Source: Pseudonocardia petroleophila (GTDB lineage: Bacteria > Actinomycetota > Actinomycetes > Mycobacteriales > Pseudonocardiaceae). Taken from it: 64,000 nucleotides of DNA. The position numbers and the translations under genes are program-made. The stretch covers positions 2,301,501-2,365,500 of the forward strand of contig NZ_CP060131.1 in the NCBI RefSeq assembly GCF_014235185.1, read 5' to 3'. Below, piece after piece: positions 19,757 to 27,410 of this stretch (position 1 is its first letter; the number at the start of each line of letters is the position of its first letter). The notes beneath the pieces were generated by a model. It saw nothing but the letters and a program-made list of their open reading frames with translations, was not told the DNA's origin and searched no databases.

Positions 19757-21357
19757 TGAACTCCGGATTGCTGCTGCTCACCCTGCTGCTGCTCCCCATG
19801 GTGGGGGCCGGGGTCGTCGCCACGCTGGGGACCAACGCCCGGCTGGCCAAGCTCGTCGCGATCGGCTTCTCGCTCGCGTCGCTGGTTCTGACCGTCGTCG
19901 TCTGGTTCGCCTACCTCGGCGCCCGGTCCGACAGCCGGTTCGCCCTCGAGCTGTCGGTGCCGTGGATCCCCGCGTTCGGCACGTCGTTCGCACTCGGCAT
20001 CGACGGCATCGCGCTGGTGATGCTGGCGCTGATCGCGGTGCTGGTGCCGATCGTGATGCTGTTCTCGTGGGAGGAGAAGCTCCCCGAGGGCCGCAGCGCC
20101 GCCGGCTTCTTCGCGCTGCTGCTGGCCACGCAGAGCCTGCTCGTCGGGGTGTTCGCGGCCACCGACGTCTTCCTGTTCTACGTGTTCTTCGAGGCGATGC
20201 TCGTCCCGATGTACTTCATGATCGGGCGCTTCGGCGGGCCGCGCCGCCAGTACGCGGCGGTCAAGTTCTTCCTGTACTCGCTGCTCGGCGGGCTGATCAT
20301 GCTCGCGTCGGTGATCGGGCTGTTCGTCGTCAGCGGCACGGAGCTGGGGCAGAGCACCTTCACCTGGGTCGAGCTGCAGCGGATGGCCGCGGGCGTCGAC
20401 GAGACCACGCAGATCTGGCTGTTCCTCGGCTTCTTCCTGGCGTTCGCGATCAAGGCGCCGCTGGTGCCGTTCCACACCTGGCTGCCCGACGCCGGTGCCG
20501 AGGCCCCCGTCGGGGCGGGCGTGCTGCTGGTGGGTGTGCTCGACAAGGTCGGCACGTTCGGCTTCCTGCGCTACTGCCTGCCGCTGTTCCCGCTGGCCAG
20601 CCAGCGCCTCGCGCCGCTGGTGCTGACGCTCGCGGTGATCGGCGTCCTCTACGGCGCGCTGCTCGCCGTCGGCCAGACCGACATGAAGCGGTTCGTCGCC
20701 TACACCTCGATCGCGCACTTCGGCTTCATCGCGCTGGGGATCTTCTCCTTCTCCAGCCAGGCGTTCGCCGGGGCCACGCTCTACATGGTCAACCACGGCA
20801 TCTCGACCGGGATGCTGTTCATCGTGGTCGGCCTGCTGATCGCGCGCGGCGGGTCGCGCCTGATCGGCGACTACGGCGGCGTGCACAAGCTGGCCCCGCT
20901 GCTGGCCGGGTCGTTCCTCGTCGCGGGCCTGTCGTCGCTGGCGCTGCCCGGCACCAACTCGTTCGTCAGCGAGTTCCTGGTGCTGGTCGGGTCCTACCCG
21001 CGCCAGCCCGTCTTCACGATCCTGGCCACGGTCGGCATCATCTTCGCTGCCCTGTACGTGCTGTGGGTCTACCAGCAGGTCATGCAGGGCCCGGTGCGCG
21101 GCGCCGCGGTGCTCGCCACCGTCGGGGCGAAGGGCGGGCCGGGCACGATGCTCGACCCGGCCGTCGAGGCGGCCCGTGACTCCTCGGGCTTCCCCGACCT
21201 GGGCAGGCGCGAGATCGCCGTGCTCACCCCGCTGATCGTGCTCATCCTGGTGCTCGGGTTCTTCCCCGGACCGGTGCTCGACGTCATCACCCCGTCGGTG
21301 GTGGCCACCATGAACGAGGTGGGTCTGGCCGACCCGGTGGGAGGGTTCGCGCCGTGA
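19756..21357 (+). CDS. nuoM: NADH-quinone oxidoreductase subunit M
   Basis: The second antiporter-like subunit, 533 residues and about 14 helices. Motifs include FYVFFEAMLVPMYFMIGRFG (about 140-159), IKAPLVPFHTWLPDAGAEAP (about 231-250) and TDMKRFVAYTSIAHFGF. It starts at a TGATG junction with nuoL. A hydrophilic insert of about 25 residues (after GPVRGAAVL) lies before the last helix. Confidence 0.96.
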   Translation: MNSGLLLLTLLLLPMVGAGVVATLGTNARLAKLVAIGFSLASLVLTVVVWFAYLGARSDSRFALELSVPWIPAFGTSFALGIDGIALVMLALIAVLVPIVMLFSWEEKLPEGRSAAGFFALLLATQSLLVGVFAATDVFLFYVFFEAMLVPMYFMIGRFGGPRRQYAAVKFFLYSLLGGLIMLASVIGLFVVSGTELGQSTFTWVELQRMAAGVDETTQIWLFLGFFLAFAIKAPLVPFHTWLPDAGAEAPVGAGVLLVGVLDKVGTFGFLRYCLPLFPLASQRLAPLVLTLAVIGVLYGALLAVGQTDMKRFVAYTSIAHFGFIALGIFSFSSQAFAGATLYMVNHGISTGMLFIVVGLLIARGGSRLIGDYGGVHKLAPLLAGSFLVAGLSSLALPGTNSFVSEFLVLVGSYPRQPVFTILATVGIIFAALYVLWVYQQVMQGPVRGAAVLATVGAKGGPGTMLDPAVEAARDSSGFPDLGRREIAVLTPLIVLILVLGFFPGPVLDVITPSVVATMNEVGLADPVGGFAP

Positions 21358-22964
21358 CGAACACGGTCTCGACGACGCTGGCTCAGGGGATCGAGTCGCC
21401 CCCGATCGACTACGGCGCGGTCCTGCCGCTGCTGATCGTCCTCGGCACGGCGTGCATCGGCGTCCTGCTGGAGGCGTTCCTGCCGCGGCACCAGCGCTGG
21501 CCCGCCCAGGTCGCGCTCTCCGTCGTCGGCATCGCGGCGGCCGGGCTCACGCTCGGCATCTACGCAGGCGGCGCGACCGGCGAGGGCGTGGTGACGTTCG
21601 CGGGCGCCGTGGCCGTCGACCGGCCCACGCTGTTCATGTGGGGCGCCCTGCTGGCCCTCGGGCTGGCGAGCGTGCTGCTGATCGCCGACCGGTCGGTCGA
21701 GCCGGGCGGGGCGTTCATCTCCTCGGCCGTCGCGCGGGCCGCGGCGGGCGGCGGGACCACCGGGGGCACCGGCGCGGGTCCGGACGACCGCGACTACGGC
21801 TCGCCCGACCAGGCGCCGACCATGCAGACCGAGGTCTTCCCGTTCACGTTCTTCGCCCTCGGCGGGATGATGGCGTTCGTCTCGGCGAACGACCTGCTGA
21901 CGATGTTCATCGCGCTCGAGGTGCTGTCGCTGCCGCTGTACCTGATGTGCGGGCTCGCGCGGCGCCGCCGCCTGCTCTCGCAGGAGGCGGCGGTCAAGTA
22001 CTTCCTCCTCGGCGCGTTCGCCTCGGCGTTCTTCCTCTACGGCCTCGCGCTGATCTACGGCTACGCGGGCTCCGTGCGGTTCACCGACATCGCGGAGGCC
22101 TCCGTCGGCTCCGCCCGCTCCGACGCGCTGCTCTTCGCCGGGCTCGCGCTGCTGGTCGTCGGCCTGATGTTCAAGGCGTCGGTCGGTCCGTTCCACACCT
22201 GGACCCCGGACGTCTACCAGGGCGCCCCGACGCCGGTCACGGCGTTCATGGCGGCGTGCACCAAGGTCGCGGCGTTCGGCGGGATCCTGCGCGTTCTGCA
22301 CGTGGCGTTCGGCGACACCCGCTGGGAGTGGCGCGGGGTGCTGTGGGCCGTCGCGATCGCGTCGATGGCGATCGGGGCCGTGATCGGTCTCACCCAGACC
22401 GACATCAAGCGGATGGTGGCCTACTCCTCGGTCGCGCACGCCGGGTTCCTGCTGATCGGTGCGATGGCCATCACGCCGGAGGGGATCTCGGGCACGCTGT
22501 TCTACCTGCTCGCCTACGGCTTCAACACCATCGCGATCTTCGCGGTGATCAGCCTGGTCCGCGACGCCGACGGCGAGGCCTCGCACCTCTCGCAGTGGGC
22601 CGGGCTGGCCAAGCGCTCGCCCGTCGTCGCCTACACGATGGCCTTCCTGCTGCTCGGCCTCGCCGGTATCCCGCTGACCAGCGGTTTCACCGCCAAGTTC
22701 GCGGTGTTCTCGGCGGCGCTGGCCGACGGGATGGCCCCGCTGGTGGTGATCGCCCTGGTCGCCAGCGCGATCGCGGCGTTCTTCTACCTGCGCGTGATCG
22801 TGCTGATGTTCTTCAACGAGCCGGCCGCCGACGGCCCCGCCGTCACGGTGCCGGGCGCGTTCACCACGGCCGCGATCACGCTCGGGGTGCTGATCACCCT
22901 GCTGCTCGGCATCCTGCCGACGCTGGCCTTGGAGTGGGCGGCCGGCGGAGTGTTCGTAAGCTGA
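21354..22964 (+). CDS. nuoN: NADH-quinone oxidoreductase subunit N
   Basis: The third antiporter-like subunit and last gene of the operon, 536 residues. Motifs: VGPFHTWTPDVYQGAPTPVT (about 279-298) and TDIKRMVAYSSVAHAGF. A Gly/Thr-rich loop of roughly 30 residues (GGGTTGGTGAGPDDRDYGSP) interrupts the N-terminal third between helices, longer than in E. coli NuoN. GTG overlaps nuoM by 4 bases; the prenyl synthase gene follows 4 bases after the stop. Confidence 0.95.
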   Translation: MTNTVSTTLAQGIESPPIDYGAVLPLLIVLGTACIGVLLEAFLPRHQRWPAQVALSVVGIAAAGLTLGIYAGGATGEGVVTFAGAVAVDRPTLFMWGALLALGLASVLLIADRSVEPGGAFISSAVARAAAGGGTTGGTGAGPDDRDYGSPDQAPTMQTEVFPFTFFALGGMMAFVSANDLLTMFIALEVLSLPLYLMCGLARRRRLLSQEAAVKYFLLGAFASAFFLYGLALIYGYAGSVRFTDIAEASVGSARSDALLFAGLALLVVGLMFKASVGPFHTWTPDVYQGAPTPVTAFMAACTKVAAFGGILRVLHVAFGDTRWEWRGVLWAVAIASMAIGAVIGLTQTDIKRMVAYSSVAHAGFLLIGAMAITPEGISGTLFYLLAYGFNTIAIFAVISLVRDADGEASHLSQWAGLAKRSPVVAYTMAFLLLGLAGIPLTSGFTAKFAVFSAALADGMAPLVVIALVASAIAAFFYLRVIVLMFFNEPAADGPAVTVPGAFTTAAITLGVLITLLLGILPTLALEWAAGGVFVS

Positions 22965-22968
22965 CCTG

Positions 22969-23970
22969 GTGAGTAACTACGAGGTTGCGGGCGTCGAGCT
23001 GGGTGACGCGGAGCTGGCCGGCGCCACGGCGGACGGCCTGGAACAGGTCGAGGAGCTGCTGCGCCGCGAGGTGCACAGCGACTACCGGTTCGTCACCGAG
23101 ACGTCGCTGCACCTCATCGAGGCCGGGGGCAAGCGGTTTCGCCCGCTGTTCACCCTGCTCGGGGCGCAGATGGGGCCGCGAGCCGACTCGGCCGACGTCG
23201 TCCGGGCGGCGGCGGTCGTCGAGCTGATCCACCTGGCCACGCTCTACCACGACGACGTCATGGACTCCGCGACGATGCGCCGCGGCGCGGAGAGCGCGAA
23301 CCAGCGCTGGGACAACACGGTCGCGATCCTCACCGGCGACTTCCTGTTCGCCCACGCCTCGCGGCTCGTCGCCGACCTCGGCCCGGACGCCGTGCGGATC
23401 ATCGCCGAGACGTTCGCCGAGCTCGTGACGGGGCAGATGCGCGAGACCCGCGGCCCCGGTCCCGACGAGGACCCGGTGGAGCACTACCTCACCGTCATCG
23501 CGCAGAAGACGGGCTCGCTGATCGCCACGTCGGGCCGCTACGGCGGGATGTTCTCCGGCTGCACCCCCGAGCAGATCGAGTCGCTGCACCGCTTCGGCGC
23601 GATCGTCGGCACCGCGTTCCAGATCTCCGACGACATCATCGACATCTCCTCGGCGTCGGAGGACTCGGGCAAGACGCCCGGGACGGACCTGCGCGAGGGC
23701 GTCAAGACGCTGCCGATGCTGTTCGCGCTGCAGGGCACCGGCCCCGACGCCGACCGCCTCCGCGTGCTGCTGGCGAACCCGATCAGCGACGACGCCGAGG
23801 TCGACGAGGCGCTGACGCTGCTGCGCCGCAGCGACGGCATCGCCCGCGCCCGCGAGGTGCTGGCCCTGCAGGCGAAGGAGGCCCAGCAGGAGCTGGCCCG
23901 GCTCCCCGCCTGCCCGGCCGCCGACGCCCTGACCACGCTGACGGTCTACATGGTCGACCGCACCGCCTGA
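22969..23970 (+). CDS. grcC1: Long-chain polyprenyl diphosphate synthase (menaquinone tail)
   Basis: A trans-prenyltransferase of 333 residues that would build the isoprenoid side chain of menaquinone. The first Asp-rich motif is in LYHDDVMD (92-99) and the second in ISDDIID (about 220-226); GGKRFRP (53-59) binds IPP. The residue before the first motif that sets chain length is small enough for a long product, but the length cannot be read reliably. Starting 4 bases after nuoN, it likely rides the nuo transcript. Mycobacteria keep grcC1 in the same neighbourhood. Confidence 0.88.
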   Translation: MSNYEVAGVELGDAELAGATADGLEQVEELLRREVHSDYRFVTETSLHLIEAGGKRFRPLFTLLGAQMGPRADSADVVRAAAVVELIHLATLYHDDVMDSATMRRGAESANQRWDNTVAILTGDFLFAHASRLVADLGPDAVRIIAETFAELVTGQMRETRGPGPDEDPVEHYLTVIAQKTGSLIATSGRYGGMFSGCTPEQIESLHRFGAIVGTAFQISDDIIDISSASEDSGKTPGTDLREGVKTLPMLFALQGTGPDADRLRVLLANPISDDAEVDEALTLLRRSDGIARAREVLALQAKEAQQELARLPACPAADALTTLTVYMVDRTA

Positions 23971-23988
23971 CCGCCGCACGACCGGCCA

Positions 23989-24153
23989 ACTCGCCGAGCG
24001 CCGACGGCAGACTCGCCGAGCGAGATCGGCAAACTCGCCGAGCTAGATCGGCAAACTCGCCGTGGGGGTGACCCTGCCCCGGCGAGTGTGCCGTCGCCAC
24101 TCGGCGAGTGTGCCGCGGACGCCCGGCGAGTTGGCCTGCGCCGCGCGGTGAGT
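23989..24153. repeat. Symmetric 22-bp-phased array of ACTCGCCG sites
   Basis: ACTCGCCG begins at 23989, 24011, 24033 and 24055, an exact 22-bp period. The reverse complement CGGCGAGT lies at 24080-24087, 24102-24109 and 24124-24131, and with one mismatch (CGGTGAGT) at 24146-24153. All eight are symmetric about 24071. Each unit also shares a CGGCA(A/C) just before the site, so the extended unit is CGGCAAACTCGCCGAG. The array fills the space between two convergent genes. It could be a bidirectional terminator, a protein-binding array or a mobile repeat; the function is unknown. Confidence 0.85.
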
Positions 24154-24192
24154 TCGCCGATGCTGCCCGGTGGTCGGCGGAGGCGGTGCGGG

Positions 24193-25104
24193 TCAGGCGA
24201 CGGGGGCGAGGCGGGCGGCGCGGCGGTCGGCCCGGGACGTGCGGATCAGGTCGGCCGTGAAGACCGCCAGCGCGGCCCAGACGAGCACGAAGCCGATCCA
24301 GCGCGTCGGCTCCATCACCTCGCGCAGCACCAGCACACCCCACAGGAACTGCAGGGTCGGGTTGATGTACATGAGCACGCCGATGGTGCTCAGCGGCACG
24401 CGCCGCGCGGCGACGCCGTAGAGCAGCAGCGGCACGGCCGTCACCGGCCCGGCGAGCAGCAGCAGCGACAGGTGGCCGCCCCCGAAGTCGGTCATCGTGC
24501 CGGTGCCGGTCAGCTCGAACCACGCGATGACGCCGAGCGCGACCGGGCCCAGCACGAGCCCCTCCGCGGTGAGGCTGGCCGTCGCCGTCAGCGGCACGGT
24601 GCTCTTGATCAGCCCGTAGAGGCCGAACGAGCACGCCAGCGTCAGCGCCAGCCAGGGCGGCCTGCCGTTCTCCACCGCGATGACGAGCACCGCCACCGCC
24701 GCCAGCCCCACGGCGACCCACTGCACGGGCCGCAGCCGTTCGCGCAGCACCACCACGCCGAGCAGCACGCTCACCAGCGGGCTGATGAAGTACCCCAGCG
24801 CCGCCTCGACGACGTGCCCGGCGAACACCGCGTAGATGTAGAAGCCCCAGTTGACGGTGATCAGCACACCGGCCGCGGCGACCATGGCCCAGCCGCGGGG
24901 TCGCAGCGAGCCGAGCTCGCCCCAGCCGCGCACCAGGGTGAACACGACGGCCATCAGGACGGCGGCCCAGGCGATGCGGTGGGCGAGCACCTCCACCGGC
25001 ACCGCGGGGGCGAGCAGCGGCCAGAACGCCGGGAACAGCCCCCAGATCGAGTACGCCCCGACGGCGGCCGCGACGCCCCGCCCGTCCAGTCCCGTCGCTG
25101 CCAC
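24193..25104 (-). CDS. rarD: RarD-type EamA transporter
   Basis: A ten-helix DMT-superfamily permease (303 residues) of the RarD subfamily, whose substrate is not established. RarD-typical segments are GAYSIWGLFPAFWPLL near the N-terminus, HRIAWAAVLM, NWGFYIYAVFAGHVVEAALGY (split as NWGFYIYAVF + AGHVVEAALGYF) and MYINPTLQFLWGVLVLRE near the C-terminus. I place the start at GTG 25104 (VAATGLDGRG), as in the family. The frame is open for 41 more codons upstream with no family-like sequence. Confidence 0.85.
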   Translation of the reverse strand: MAATGLDGRGVAAAVGAYSIWGLFPAFWPLLAPAVPVEVLAHRIAWAAVLMAVVFTLVRGWGELGSLRPRGWAMVAAAGVLITVNWGFYIYAVFAGHVVEAALGYFISPLVSVLLGVVVLRERLRPVQWVAVGLAAVAVLVIAVENGRPPWLALTLACSFGLYGLIKSTVPLTATASLTAEGLVLGPVALGVIAWFELTGTGTMTDFGGGHLSLLLLAGPVTAVPLLLYGVAARRVPLSTIGVLMYINPTLQFLWGVLVLREVMEPTRWIGFVLVWAALAVFTADLIRTSRADRRAARLAPVA

Positions 25105-25331
25105 ACTCCCATCAGAACACCGGGCGGGCCGGAGCACAGCGCCAGGCCCCCTGCGCGCCCGGATCGGCCGAACCCGCCCGGCCCGAACCGCCCGGAGGAC
25201 CGACGCCGGCACCGTGGGCGCCGCCACGGCACGGCGCGCCGCCCGCGCGACACCCCGATCCGTGACGTGTCCGCCACCACCTCATGGCATCCTGCTCTCG
25301 TTCGCGACCCCGCCCGGCGCCTGGAGACCCG

Positions 25332-25943
25332 ATGCCCGCTCGCCGCACCCCGGTGCTGCTGTGGTGCGCGGCGCTCCTCGCGGTCCCGACGGCCCTCGCG
25401 GGGATCGGATCCGTGTGGCCCGGGCCGCCCGCCCCCACGGCCACTGCGGCGGTCACCGCACCGGGCGGCGGGACGGGCACCGATGTCGTGACGGCCTCCG
25501 CCCCGGCCGCGGCGGTGCCGTCCGGGACCGGGTCCCCGGCCGACGGCTCGGCCCCGACCGCGGCCGCCCCCACCGCGGCCTCGCAGCCCGCCGCCGGACA
25601 GGTCGCCGCCGAAGAGGTCGCCGCGCTCGTCACGGCCGCCCCGGTCCGCTTCCCCGCCGACAGCGCCGCCCTGGAGCCCGCGGCCGCCGAGACCGTGCGG
25701 GCGGTCGCCGCCGTGCTGGTGGCGGCGCCGGAGGCGTCGGTGGTGCTGACCGGGCACGTCGCCGACACCCCGGGCTCGGCGGAGGGCGCGCTGGCGCTGT
25801 CCGAGCGCCGGGCGGTGGCGGTCGCCGACGCGCTCGCCGCGGCCGGCGTCGACCGCAGCCGGATCACCACCGTCGGGCGCGGCGCGGACGCGCCGCTGGA
25901 GACCAGGGCGGCCAGCCGCCGCGTCGAGTTCGAGATCCGCTAG
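25332..25943 (+). CDS. OmpA-domain envelope protein
   Basis: A 203-residue exported protein. An N-terminal signal/anchor (RRTPVLLWCAALLAVPTALAG) is followed by an Ala/Pro/Thr-rich linker to about residue 95. A C-terminal OmpA-like peptidoglycan-binding domain then carries VRFPADSAALEPAAAETV, LTGHVADTPGS and LSERRAVAVADALAAAGVD. The start ATG has GGAG five bases upstream; an earlier in-frame ATG (25284) has none. A role in wall attachment is likely. The small membrane protein that follows is only 9 bases away. Confidence 0.8.
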   Translation: MPARRTPVLLWCAALLAVPTALAGIGSVWPGPPAPTATAAVTAPGGGTGTDVVTASAPAAAVPSGTGSPADGSAPTAAAPTAASQPAAGQVAAEEVAALVTAAPVRFPADSAALEPAAAETVRAVAAVLVAAPEASVVLTGHVADTPGSAEGALALSERRAVAVADALAAAGVDRSRITTVGRGADAPLETRAASRRVEFEIR

Positions 25944-25952
25944 GGAGGCGGC

Positions 25953-26321
25953 GTGACCGGTTTCGTCACCCAGGTGTGGGTGCTGTGCGCGGTGGCGTTC
26001 CTGCTCGGTTCGGGCGTCACCTGGCTGCTGTTCGTGCGGCCGCTGCGCCGCGCGGCACCGGTTCCGGCCGCACCGCCGGTGCCGGACCCGGAGCCCGTCC
26101 CGGTGGCGCCGCCGCGGGTGCAGGCACCGCCGCCGGACCCGGTCGCCCCGCCCACCGACCCCGCGCTGACGGCGCTGGACGGACCGGCGACCCGCTCCCG
26201 GGGCACCGGCGCCCGGGCGAGCGACGCGCTGGACGCGCTCGGCATCTCGCCGTCCGGGCTGGCCCCGACGATCCCGACGCAGCACGGGCCCGCCGACGAG
26301 GTCGACGGGCCCGGGCGCTGA
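25953..26321 (+). CDS. Small membrane-anchored Pro-rich protein
   Basis: 122 residues with one N-terminal membrane helix (VWVLCAVAFLLGSGVTWLLFV) then a proline/valine-rich tail (PVPDPEPVPVAPPRVQAPPP) and a short Ala-rich end. GGGAGG (25943-25948) precedes the GTG start and overlaps the stop of the OmpA gene, so they form an operon. Such partners are often envelope-associated, but no function is known. I do not recognise a family. Confidence 0.68.
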   Translation: MTGFVTQVWVLCAVAFLLGSGVTWLLFVRPLRRAAPVPAAPPVPDPEPVPVAPPRVQAPPPDPVAPPTDPALTALDGPATRSRGTGARASDALDALGISPSGLAPTIPTQHGPADEVDGPGR

Positions 26322-26324
26322 CGG

Positions 26325-27410
26325 TCAGCCGACGACGGTCCAGGTGTCGCGGCCGTTGAGCAGGGCCTGCAGGTCGGGCCCGCCGGCCGCGGCGGTCTTC
26401 TCCTTCGCCGCGGCGACCTGGGCGCGGGCGGCGTCGTCGTAGGTGACCTTGTCGACGTCGCGGAAGATCCCGGTGACGGTGTGCGTGAGGTCCTGGTCGG
26501 ACAGCCGCGACAGGGCGAACGCGAGGTTGTGGTCGCGCGCGTCGTGCACCACGATCTCCGACGCGTCGACCTCGGCGGCCTTCGCGACGCCGAGCCCGAA
26601 GCCCTCGCGGACCACGGCGAACGTGCCGAGCCCGTCGTCCCCGGCGGGGCCGAAGCGGATGGGCTCGCCGTCGGTGAGGTGGATCAGGCGCTCCTCGACG
26701 TCGTCGCCCTTGCGCAGGACGTCGAAGGACCCGTCGTTGAAGATCGGGCAGTCCTGGAAGATCTCGACGAGCGCGGTGCCGCGGTGCGCGGCGGCCGCGC
26801 CGAGGACGGCGGTGAGGCCCTTGCGGTCGGAGTCGATCGCCCGTCCGACGAACGTGGCCTCCGCGCCGAGCGCCAGCGAGATCGGGTTGAACGGGTGGTC
26901 GACCGAGCCCATCGGCGTGGACTTGGTGATCTTCCCGACCTCCGAGGTCGGCGAGTACTGGCCCTTCGTCAGGCCGTAGATCCGGTTGTTGAACAGCAGG
27001 ATCTTGAGGTTCACGTTGCGGCGCAGCGCGTGGATCAGGTGGTTGCCACCGATCGAGAGCGCGTCGCCGTCGCCGGTGACGACCCACACCGACAGGTCCG
27101 GCCGCGACACGGCGAGGCCGGTGGCGATGGTCGGGGCGCGGCCGTGGATCGAGTGCATGCCGTAGGTGTTGAGGTAGTACGGGAACCGCGACGAGCAGCC
27201 GATCCCGGACACGAACACCGTGTTCTCGCGCTTGATCCCGAGCGTGGGGAGGAACTGGCGCACGGCGGCGAGCACGGCGTAGTCGCCGCAGCCGGGGCAC
27301 CAGCGCACCTCCTGGTCGGAGGTGAAGTCCTTGGCGGTCTGCTTGTCGGTCGTGGTGGGGACCCCGTCGAGGCCCCCGATCGACGGCAGTCCGAGATCGA
27401 GCGCGGTCAT
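26325..27410 (-). CDS. korB: 2-oxoacid:ferredoxin oxidoreductase, beta subunit
   Basis: The 361-residue TPP-binding subunit. WCPGCGDYAVLAAV (about 37-50) gives two of the Fe-S cysteines. The TPP site is VVTGDGDALSIGGNH (about 109-123) followed by NNRIYGLTKGQYSPTS. With KorA it would run 2-oxoglutarate + CoA to succinyl-CoA with reduced ferredoxin, the CoA-dependent route known in mycobacteria. ATG overlaps the korA stop by 4 bases, with GGAG 7 bases upstream. Confidence 0.92.
   Translation of the reverse strand: MTALDLGLPSIGGLDGVPTTTDKQTAKDFTSDQEVRWCPGCGDYAVLAAVRQFLPTLGIKRENTVFVSGIGCSSRFPYYLNTYGMHSIHGRAPTIATGLAVSRPDLSVWVVTGDGDALSIGGNHLIHALRRNVNLKILLFNNRIYGLTKGQYSPTSEVGKITKSTPMGSVDHPFNPISLALGAEATFVGRAIDSDRKGLTAVLGAAAAHRGTALVEIFQDCPIFNDGSFDVLRKGDDVEERLIHLTDGEPIRFGPAGDDGLGTFAVVREGFGLGVAKAAEVDASEIVVHDARDHNLAFALSRLSDQDLTHTVTGIFRDVDKVTYDDAARAQVAAAKEKTAAAGGPDLQALLNGRDTWTVVG

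Noticed and set aside
23989..24153. CRISPR array
   Set aside because: Repeats are 8-16 bases, spacers 6-14 bases, half the copies are inverted, and there are no cas genes nearby.
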